Shown here in pieces: positions 52,125-64,000 of a stretch of DNA of 64,000 bases. The notes under the pieces are model-generated. The model made no database searches, was not told the DNA's origin, and was given only the letters and a program-made list of their open reading frames with translations. A program made the translations under genes and the position numbers. Within the stretch, counting starts at the first letter, position 1; the number at the start of each line of letters is the position of its first letter. The stretch comes from Daphnia carinata (taxonomy: Eukaryota; Arthropoda; Branchiopoda; Diplostraca; Daphniidae): positions 8,553,367 to 8,617,366 of the forward strand of contig NC_081339.1 of the NCBI RefSeq assembly GCF_022539665.2. Reading direction: 5' to 3'.

Positions 52125-54414
52125 GTTTCGCCATCTGGGTAAAACAACTTTCGTTTTATTATTTTAAGCTCAAATACATGTTGTCCTTTTTTTTTTGGCT
52201 CTAGATGGTAAATTGAAATTGAATTTTATTTATGTTTGGATTGAACAGGCTTTAGGCTTAATTTGGCTGGTTGGTTCCGTGCATCCGCACGCACTCCGTG
52301 CCGGCAATAGTAAGAACATTTTTGCTTTGCTTAAGTTTGATACCTTAGAACGTGAAGTGTAGAAGAAAAACTCAGAGGATGGACGGGCAGAAACAGTGAG
52401 TGGGTCGGCGGGCAAGGGGGAATTCTTGATTTGTAAAAAGAATTAAGAGTAGACGGGCGCGTTAAAATACGTTAGAGCCACCTATCCCCCGGCCCTGGAC
52501 GGGCCCAAAGCTACTAGCACCTTGTCATATGCAAAGCAAATGATTTGACATTTGTTTTGCTTTTCCATTTTCTTCCCCATTTGTATTTCAAAGTAACGAT
52601 TCCTGCAGTCCTTATCATTGTGGCCCCAATACGGATTGTATGGTGAGCCCGCTTGGTGTGGTTGTCTGTCGCTGCAAAGCGGGTTTCGTTCCCAAGCCGG
52701 ACACCATCACCGGTTGCGGACCACAGTGCGACCATGATGACGATTGTTCCAATACGCAAAACTGCGCCAGGGGACGATGTGTCAACATTTGCGAAGATGG
52801 CACTTGCGGAATTAACGCTGTTTGCGAGCCCCGCAACCGTCGTGCCATCTGTCGTTGTCCTTTAGGTTACTCTGGCGATCCCTTTACTCGCTGCACTGCA
52901 GGTCATATCTCACTGTACCAATCGACGGAATAAAAATCAAAGTATTCAATATCCTTTATTTTTTTTTTTGCATAGATCAACGAATTTTGACGGGTTCCAG
53001 CAACAGTCACAGCAACTTGAACAGTAACCCATTTACTGGCAACCGACAGACGATCATCACTGGATCCGATAGCTTTGGTGGATCCTTTAGCAGCGCGCCT
53101 GTTTCGAGTTCTTCATCTTGCGGCACTTCTTTCGGCTCTTCTGGTTCCTCGTTTAGCCCAGCTGGATCTTCTTTCACTAGCAGCAGCTCAAGCTTTGGTG
53201 ATGACCCTTGCGCCAACTTCCAATGCGGATCAAACGCTAACTGCCTCCTTCGAAGCTTCCGGACTGTTTGCGCTTGCCGTGCTGGTTACGAGGGTGACCC
53301 TTACGCTGGATGTCGTCGCTCAGAGTGTGTCGGTAAGTTTGGAATCCCTCACTAAATGAAAAATGTAAATTTTTAAATTTCCAATAATTTGCTGGAACAG
53401 AAAACTACGAGTGCTCCACCGACAAGGTCTGCCACAACAACCGCTGTATCAATCCATGTTCGACGTCGTGCGGTGTCGATTCTGAATGTACCGTTCGCAA
53501 TCACGTTACTGTCTGCCAATGCCCCAAAGGATTCATCGGCGATCCATTCGTGTCCTGTACTCCAGCTTCCAGTTCCAGCCTGGCCAGGCGTCAAAGTAAA
53601 ATGGGAAAAACACTGTTGAAAGAAGCGAAATTTTAATGATGATTTTCTAACTTTTAAAGCTGGTGGAGATTACTGTACCCCTACTCCGTGCGGAGCCAAC
53701 TCCAGGTGTCGCGTCGAGAACAATCGTGCTGTCTGCTCTTGCTTGGATGGATTTATGGGCAATCCCGTTGAGGTTCTAATGACATAAATAAAATAATAAA
53801 CAGTAAATAGATGAATAACAAAAGAAAAACTAACTTACAGGGCTGCCATCGTGAATGCGAAACTGATTCCCAATGCGAGGCCAACCAGGCTTGCCTAGGC
53901 TTCCGTTGCAACAGATCCATGTGGAATTTGCGGAACTGAAGCCGACTGCAACGTTCGGGTATGAATTTTTGGAAAACCCTCAAGATTTTCCGGTTTTGTT
54001 CTTCCCCCTAAACGGTTACGTAAAAATCGTTACGTAATGTTATTGTTTCTGGAACGCTGTTTAGAACCAACGCGCAATCTGTAGTTGCCCGGACCACTTG
54101 TTGGGTGATCCGTACAGCGGATGCTACCCCGAGTGCACGCATCACGAGGAATGTCGTCCTCGCCAAGCTTGCTTCAATCTCAAGTGTGTCGACCCGTGCC
54201 AAGCAGCTTGCGGCGACCGAGCCGAATGCCGTGTCGAGAACCACAGGGCCATTTGCTCTTGCCCCAAGGGCCACACTGGACATCCATTCACTGCTTGCCT
54301 ACCATTCGACAGGAGTAAGAATGTCGTATGCAATCTTGAGGGTCTCATCTAGACCATATCTCTTTTTCTCTGGTCAAAACAGGCGATCTTTGCAATCTTT
54401 GGCTTTGCACCTAA
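52121..54414 (+). CDS. Secreted EGF/DPY-module protein, copy 2 (same frameshift)
   Basis: Second copy of the locus at 38,850-41,144, with signal exons 52121-52138 and 52249-52309 and the last EGF exon at 54065-54314. It carries the same missing GA (53,911-53,916) and the same in-frame TGA at 53937-53939, so the lesion is older than the duplication or was present in the parent assembly. Near 52,410-52,460 it differs from copy 1 by several bases. Confidence 0.6.
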
Positions 54415-55110
54415 TTTAACGTGTCTCAACAACTGCTTATTTCCTGCAAATAGCATGATGTTATCTTGAATATTATACCTGAATGATTAACTCTGGCCTT
54501 AAAATACAACGAGAAAAATCGTTTACTGAAAAAGACTACTTTGCATACTTATCATTTTTGTAGCTGTGTTTGTAGCTGAAAGTTCTATTAGTCTGGAGAA
54601 AGGCAGCTTTAAAGAACGAATTCTTTGGCACTTATAGTTCTGGAACTGGAAAATTAAAAGGCACCACATGAATGGAAGTGATTGGTCAAGTGGGCAAGAC
54701 ATAGCTATGGGGATGTACACCTATAACTGTGTTTAAGAGATTCTTGTAGAGAAAACATGATGAGAGTATTCGAAATTTGGGAACATTAGTCGTGAGAAAC
54801 CTGATGAGTTAAGTGCTGCCGCGGATTTGGTTTTGGGTGATCGAGTCCGTGAGCACGGCTGCTAGATCCGTATCAAATGAGGCAAAATCGGGACCAGTGG
54901 CCTCTAAGATCTCACCCTCCTCAATCATGATAAATAGAAAACGGTTCAAAATAGCTGCAATTCTTTTCTATTCAAATTTGTTTCTGTTTTTGTTTTGTTT
55001 TGCTTTATTTTATTTCATATGAAGTAGAAAAATTCAAGAAAGCTCCAATTTTTTTTTTGGCTAGAAATTCTGGTTTTCTTAAATCCACAATAATTTTTGT
55101 TGGACTGTAG

Positions 55111-55379
55111 GGACTGGTTTACCAACCGTGCACATCGACGGTGGAACTGCCGCTAACGCCGGTGAATTTCCTAACGTGGTAAGCTAATAACCCGCAATAT
55201 GAATTATTTTGATGACGCTTTTATGTTTTAATCAGTCAAATTTTAATTTTGTTTCTCCATACGGTACACCACCACGCAGTTTTCTATTTATTTATGCATT
55301 TGTTTCGTTTTTGAGGCCCGCCCTGAGTTTGAGTGGATCTTTTTGTGGTGGAACTTTGATTGGAGAAAAACATATCTAA
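55111..55379 (+). pseudogene. Remnant of trypsin-like protease, copy 2
   Basis: Exon 3 at 55111-55178 and the damaged exon 4 ending at TAA 55377-55379; same lesions as in copy 1. Confidence 0.85.
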
Positions 55380-55416
55380 GCGGAACTATGTCACAGTCCA
55401 TTTTCTGGTTCATAAG

Positions 55417-57599
55417 TATGCAGGTGATGTACGTGGAAAAACAAAGTGTTCCAGACCTGTGCCGCAGCCATGTAGATAAGCCCGTGAATGTTTTTTTTTT
55501 CAAATTCTTTAATTGGAGCAATTATGTGTATGGTAGCTTTGATGAAAACAATCACAGGGAACCCACTGCAACGCGATTCCATACACAAAAAAAAAACGTG
55601 GAAGGTGTCATTTAATATAATATACAAATGTTAACTTTAAGATTCCTGCGTACAAGGTCGTTAAAAATAGTTTATTATCTTTTGACGTAATTTTCAACTT
55701 GCAAAGTGAAGGTAACAAAAAACTAAAAAAATAAGGAGAAAGGTTACCACTTCCCCGCTTATTCCTTTCTATTTAGATGGCCTTTCTACCTCTTTCTTTG
55801 AACAAAGTAATACCGGGCCAATTGGCACAGGTAATACCTCTGTCATTTAGTTCTATCTTTACCGTTTGAGCCTGTTGTACACAACCGTTTCTCATCCCCC
55901 CAATCGTTTTTTTTTGGTTTCAACGTGATCGTAAATCGACCCGTGCGTTAGTTGCTGCGCTGATTGCGTTTAAGCTGAGCGTGAATTTTTTTCTGTGTTG
56001 AATCAATAATAGACCAATATTTTCTTTGTGCAAGCCGTTTGTTCTGGTGTTACATTCAAAAGTGAAAATGTATGGCCTATTAAGAAGCTCTTAACTAGGT
56101 AATTGGTAATTCTTTGTTTATTTGCAACTTTTCCTTTAACGCCGAAAGCATGTGCATACGTCATCAACTCTGAGTCCCATCCCGGCACGTCTAGGGCCTG
56201 CCCGTGTTCTTTTCGCTGATACTGGCCCGAGTTGTTTAATGAATAACTTTAATGGAAGGTCTTGCTGAGCGCTAGACTCTGTCTGTTAACACTTTGATTT
56301 GTCTCAAATTTAAGGTATCTTTTTTTGCTTTACGCTTTTTTCTGGGATTTCATGAGGAAAAAGCCACGTTATATTTGTTATATAAAACTACGAATTCAGG
56401 CAGCCTAGCCCATTGTGTATTTAACCTGTGTACGTGATGTTAGTTTAACCAAGGATATTTTCACGTAGGTACAGTTCGTAGCTTATATTGAAAGCTTGTC
56501 ACGTTTATTGCAATTGATTCCTATGCATGTGATGTACGTGGAAAAACAGAGTGTTCCAGACCTGTGTCGCAGCCATTTAGATAAACCAATGAACGTTTTC
56601 CAAATTCGTTGGCTGGAACAGTTATGCGTGTCGTAACTTTGATAAAAACAATCACGAGGAACCCATTGAAACGCCATTTCATACAAAACAAAAACGGGTG
56701 GATAGGTGTCAGTTTAATATAAAATAGAAATACTAGTAACTTCAAGATTCCTGCGCCCAAGGTCGTCCAGAGCGATTCACTTTTCTTTGATGCAATTTTC
56801 CACTTGTAATTTCCAGAAAACAAAAAAAAAGGAGAAAGGTTACCGCTTCTCTGTTTATTCCTTTCTATTTAGATGACCTTTCCTCCTCGTTCTCTGAACA
56901 AAGTAATACCGGGCCAATTGTTATACGTAATACCTCTGCCATTTAATTCTATCATTACCGATGAGCATGTCGTACACAACCGTTTCTCATCTGCCCAATC
57001 GTTTTTTCTTTGTTTCAACGTGATCATGAATCGACCCGTGCGTTAATTCTGCGTTATCGCCTTTAAGCTCAACGTGGATTTTTTTTCTGTATTGAATCAA
57101 TATTAGGTCAACATTTCCTTTTTGCAAACCGTTTGTTCTGGTGTTACATTCAAAAATGAAAATGTATGGCCTATTAAAAAACCCTTAACTAGGCAATTCT
57201 TTGTTTATCCGCAAACTTTCCTTTAACGCCGAAAGTAAGTGTGTACGTACGTCGTTAACTCTGAATCCCATGCCGGCACGTCTAGGGCCTGCCTGTGTTC
57301 TTTTTTCGGACACTGGCCCGAGTTGTCTAATGGACGATCTTAATGGAAGATCGTGCTGATCGCTAGGCTCTGTCTGTTAACACTTTGATTTGTCTGAAAT
57401 TTAAAGTACCTTTTTTTTGCTTTTATCTGGGATTTTATGAGGAAAAAGCCCAAGTTTATATTTGTTAAATAAGGCTACAAATTCAGGCAGCCTAGCCCAT
57501 CGTGTATTTATCCTGTGTAGGCCTACGTGATGTTGTCTTCAACAATGCATACCGTATATTGAAAGCTTGTCATGTTTATTGCAATTGATTCATGTTCTA
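55417..57599. repeat. Two direct repeats of protease flank sequence, copy 2
   Basis: Counterpart of 42,147-44,322. Near 55,474 it reads GATAAGCCCGTG where copy 1 has GAAGTCCGTG. Confidence 0.7.
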
Positions 57600-58272
57600 T
57601 GTCTGTACAGTTTTAGAATTCTTCTTATTCGTTCCATTTACCTTGTTTTCCATTTCAGATACAAAATTACCTGTTGAGACCGGAAAGCGATGAAGACACG
57701 ACTTGCGTGAACCGCCGATTCAGTACAACTAAGCCAATAGAATGTGCAATGAAATTTCAAGAAGGTAGTGGTTGGATGAAACTTGTCCCGCACTGCTCGA
57801 ACGCCATTGGATGCCTCCGTTCGTCGCACGTCATTTGGTGGTGAGAAACATAGCAAAACAGAGCGCGCATGTGTGCAAGTGTTTCGAAACGCGCCTTGTG
57901 CATAGAAAATGACTCTCTTTGTTTCCGCCCTCACCCCTGTCTTATCAAAGCCCTTAATCTGAAAAACTCTATTTAAAAGATGCCAACCTGCCAACCATTG
58001 CCCTTGTGTAGCTTCTGGATAATGTATGACATTTACGTCAGCGAAGGTGGCCAAACTTACTGGAGCGAGAAACATGTGCGCCCCTCGAGTGATTAGCACG
58101 TCATCTCTTTTTCATACGCTTTTTTAAATAACATTTGCCTTGGTTCAAACTTTTCAAATGCGTGGGCAAACCGTTCTGTTCTTCAGCAATGATGGAAAGA
58201 TGCCAAAATTTGTGGGACAAACGCAGTTTGGGTCTCCTTCGAATTGAAATAAAAAGGAGACGCTCGAACACG

Positions 58273-58358
58273 ATGATCATTCGTCGATCGCCATCTCTGC
58301 CTACCTGTGCTTTCGAGATACTGGTGACGCTCTCCCGATCTACTGTACATCCTTCACA

Positions 58359-58362
<4 letters not shown>
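58273..58362 (+). promoter_or_regulatory. Upstream ORF with ATGA overlap, trypsin copy 2
   Basis: As at 44,996-45,085, ending over the start codon at 58359. Confidence 0.4.
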
Positions 58363-60659
<2,297 letters not shown>

Positions 60660-62504
60660 ATAGCTTATCAATTTTCGCCGATAAATCTATACGGTGTGCA
60701 GCTTTCGCCGTTACGACTGAACTTGTTTTAAAAGTAAACCTTCTGGTCTTTTCACCTGCATTCACCATCTTTCTAAAGTGTACCTTTAATGCCCATTATG
60801 GTGTTTAGTTTGATTATGCACGCGTGAGAAAAAAAACCATTGTATTGGTAAAATAAATTCTTTATTGAGCAAGCATAAAACTGATGGATGTGTTTGTCTC
60901 TTTGGGTTACTGCCTCTTCCTCTACCTCTGTCCCTCCCCTACCCCCTCCTCTATTGAAGCACAACTTCAAACGTGCATCGATACGGTTTTACTGGTATTC
61001 CTCGTCCGATAATGATGCGACCGTCTTTTCTCTGCGTTGGGTATGGCTGACTAAGCGGAACTATGTCACAGTCCATTTACTGATGGTTCATAACTATGCA
61101 GGTGATGTACGTAGAGAAGCAGAGTGTTCCACACCGGTGTCGCAGCCATTTAAATACCCCCTGAATGTTGTAGTTCTGCGTTCATTGCCTGTAAGCTGAG
61201 CGTGAATTTTTTCTGTGTTGAATCAATATTAGACCAAGATTCTCTTTGTGCAAACCGTTTGTTCTGGTGTTATACATTCACAAGGGAAAATGCATGGCCT
61301 ATTAATAAACCCTTGACTAGGTAATTCTTCGTTTATGTGCAACTTTTCTTTTTAACGCCGAAAGCATGTGTATACGTCATCAATTCTGAGTCCCATCCCG
61401 GCACGTCTAGGGCCTGTCCGTGTTCTTTTCATGGATATTGGCTCAATTTGTCTAATGGATGATCTTAATGGAAGGTTGTGCTGAGTGCTAGCTTCTGTCT
61501 GTTAATACCTTGATTTACGTCAAATTTAAAGTATCTCATTTACTGTTTTCTGCGATAGGAGGAAAAAGTCCAAGTTATATTTGTTGAACAAAGCTACGAA
61601 TTCAGGCAACCTAGGCCATAGTGTATTTAACTTGTGTACGTGATGTTGACCTCATCTGGAATTTGTTCACGTAGCTACAATTCATAACGTTTATTTAAAG
61701 CTTGTCACGTTTATTGCAATCCATTGATACCTTATGTCTGTACAGTTGTCGAATTCTTCCAATTAGTTCCATTTACCTTGTTTTCCATTTCCGATGCAAA
61801 TTACCTGTTGTGACTGGAACGCAAATGGAGACACGACTTGCGTGATCCCCTGATTCAGGATAACTAAGCCAGTAGAAAGTGCAATGAAATTTCGAGAAGG
61901 TAGTTGTTGGATGAAACTTGTCCCGCACTGATCTAATGCAATTGGATGCCGTCGTTCGTCGCACGTCATTTGGTACTGAGAAACGTGGCAAAACAGAGAG
62001 CGCATGTGTGCAAGTGTCGAGAGCCGCGCCTTGTGCATAGAAAATGATTCACTCTCTTTTCGCCCTCATTCTCGCCTTATCAAAGTCCTAAATCTAAAAC
62101 TTCGTTGAAAATATACCAAACTTTTAACCATTACACTTGTGTAACTAATGGATACTTAGTGATATCTACGTCAGCAAAGGTGGCCGAACTGGCAAGAGGG
62201 AGATACACGTGCGCGTTTCCAATTTACTTGTTTCACACACTTTGTTTTGCTCTCCACACGTATGTTTGCGTGTTGCGAGAATATCCAATAGTATTTCAGC
62301 ACATGTACAGTACACGTACGTAATTCGCACCTCCATGTTTTTTTTAATCCCATTCTGTTAGTCCCATTTATCTGGATTCAATCTTTTCGAATGCGTGGGC
62401 AAAACGATCTGTTTTCCAACAACGATGAAAAGCTGCCAAGAGTGTGGGACTTACGCAGTTTGGATCTCCGTCGAATTCAAATAAAAAGGAGACGGTCGAA
62501 CACG
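60660..62504. other. Trypsin copy 2 3' flank and promoter side of the third trypsin
   Basis: Counterpart of 47,402-49,246 with few substitutions. No gene supported; it should hold the 3' UTR and the promoter of the gene at 62,591. Confidence 0.6.
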
Positions 62505-62594
62505 ATGATCATTCGTCGATCGCCATCTCTGCCTACCTGTGCTTTCGAGATACTGGTGACGCTCTCCGGATCTACTGTACATCCTTCACAATGA
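62505..62594 (+). promoter_or_regulatory. Upstream ORF with ATGA overlap, third trypsin
   Basis: MIIRRSPSLP to HPSQ, TGA 62592-62594 overlapping the ATG at 62591. Confidence 0.4.
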
Positions 62595-64000
62595 GTTTCA
62601 CCATTTGGGTAAAACAACTTTCGTTTTATTATTTTAAGCTCAAATAGATGTTGTCCTTTTTTTTTGGGCTCGTGATGGTAAATTGAAATTGAATTTTACT
62701 ATGTTTGGATGGAACAGGCGTTAGCCTTAATTTGGCTGGTTGGCTCCGTGCATCCGCACACACTCCGTGCCGGCAATAGTAAGAACATTTTGTTTCGTTT
62801 AAGTTTCATATCAGTCACGATAAACAGAAAGCGGTTCAGGATCGCTGCAATTCTTTTTTTTTCTATTCAAATTTGTTTTTGTTTTTTGTGTTTCGTTTTG
62901 TTTGTATTATATATGAAGTAGAAACGTTTAGAAAAGTTCAAGCTTTTTTTGTTCGAAATCCTGGCTTTTTGGAACCCACAATAATTTTTGTTGGACAGTA
63001 GGGACTGGTTTCCCAACCGTGCACATCGTAGGTGGCGATCCCGCTAAGGCCGGTGAATTTCCTGAATTGGTAAGCTAATAACCTGCAATGCAAGTGAATT
63101 ATTTCGTTGGCAGTTTTCAGTGTTAATCATTTCAATGTTCATATTTTTTTTTTTTCATAGAGCACACCGTCATGTAATTAAAAAAATTATTTATGTATTT
63201 GTTTCGTTTCCAGGCCAGTTTGGAATTGAATGGAGCTGGATGCGGTGGAACTTTGATTGGAGAACTACATATCTTGACAGCCGCTCACTGCGTTCATGGG
63301 TAAACTGATGAAGACCCTTTACTATCCATATTGAGGAAATGTTCTAGCAACAACTTCAATTTCTAATGTATGCTTGTTGTTGTTTTGTTTTTTCGAACCA
63401 TTCGTTCCCTTTTGCGTGGATCCACCTTGATTTTAGGTCAGCCGATGCTACCAACTTCGTTGTGTATCTTAACACGTTGTCAGTTTCCGGTGGAGGAGAC
63501 GGCTCCGTTACCAGACAAGTATCATCATTTAAGATGCACGAAGCTTACGACGATGCGACTCAGGTAAGTGTTTACAAAGAAAACTGTCTCCTACTTTAAA
63601 CACTTATCTGTGATCATTTTTAAGCTAAGCGCAAAAATAGAAATGCGTCATTTAATTTCCTTTCGGAGAGTTTGAGTGTTTAGTAGTATTAGAAGCACGC
63701 TAACCTGTTTGCGATAGCAAATGGAAATATTTTCCACTATAGGATGCAATTCGAAATGTTAACGATTAGTTAAATTATTCTGTTCGCGAACATATTTTCG
63801 ACTTCCAGGTGGAATGTGCTCATAAATTTTTTTAAAATGGACTATCGTGCTCATGAACTTCCCGTTAATTGCAGATGAATGACATTGCATTACTGGTGTT
63901 GAGTGAGCCGGTGACAGGCATCCAATTTGCCACTCTTCCGACGGATGACGCAACGACGGGGGAGCCTATTACGGATGCGCCTACGGATGCACCTACGCAA
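62591..64000 (+). CDS. Third trypsin-like protease of the array (3' part outside window)
   Basis: Exons 62591-62608, 62718-62778, 63002-63069, 63214-63299, 63437-63563 and 63875 to the window end. Signal peptide as in the paralogs; IVGG preceded by His (TVHIVGG); His in TAAHC and Asp in NDIALL are present. The catalytic Ser is beyond the window. After LPTDDATTGEPITDAP the sequence begins another repeat, TDAP-like rather than TEPP, so the internal tract exists here too but in a different version. Not part of the recent duplication except for its first four codons; clearly diverged from the other two in exons 3-5. Confidence 0.88.

Overview
The window looks like nuclear DNA of an arthropod, most likely a branchiopod crustacean such as Daphnia. 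This rests on AT-rich sequence, many short introns (about 60-90 bases) with GT/AG ends, tightly spaced genes, and heavy tandem duplication. The species call is inference. No bacterial, viral or organellar genes and no rRNA or CRISPR are visible.

Region 1 (1-27,304), minus strand: three tandem copies of a roughly 10-kb unit, each carrying a short-type ABCC (MRP4/ABCC4-like) exporter gene of 25 exons. Copy A (4941 down to the window edge) is cut at exon 18. Copy B (14635-7914) splices in silico to 1,393 residues. Copy C (24738-18041) is also intact. B and C are nearly identical over long stretches, but B carries a block in its NBD1 exons that matches A, a sign of gene conversion. The spacer of B holds a 435-bp non-autonomous DNA transposon with 9-bp target duplications, absent from A and C.

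Region 2 (28,308-36,143), minus strand: a compact cluster of single-copy housekeeping genes, in transcription order ALG6 (dolichyl-P-Glc glucosyltransferase), a BolA2-like gene (first exon not found), mevalonate kinase, and an LRCH protein (LRR + calponin homology + C-terminal membrane helix). The BolA2 reading frame ends 40 bases inside the mevalonate kinase reading frame, in another frame.

Region 3 (36,077-62,602), mostly plus strand: a 13.27-kb tandem segmental duplication, nearly identical between copies. One breakpoint is in ALG6 exon 1 and the other is after codon 4 of a trypsin gene, with one filler base. Each copy holds an 11-bp tandem array carrying splice-donor-like GTAAGT/GTAAGC, a secreted EGF/DPY-module locus whose exons sit inside an intron of a decayed trypsin gene, relic UTR/promoter repeats of a once larger protease array, and an intact trypsin-like protease. 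That protease has a Thr/Pro/Lys-rich repeat tract inserted between the two halves of its catalytic domain. A third, diverged protease with the same architecture starts at 62,591 and runs off the window.

Most notable: the trypsins whose two beta-barrels are joined by a length-variable mucin-like tract, the EGF cassette captured in a trypsin intron, the overlapping BolA2/mevalonate kinase frames, and the fresh duplication that left an orphan ALG6 promoter facing a protease array.
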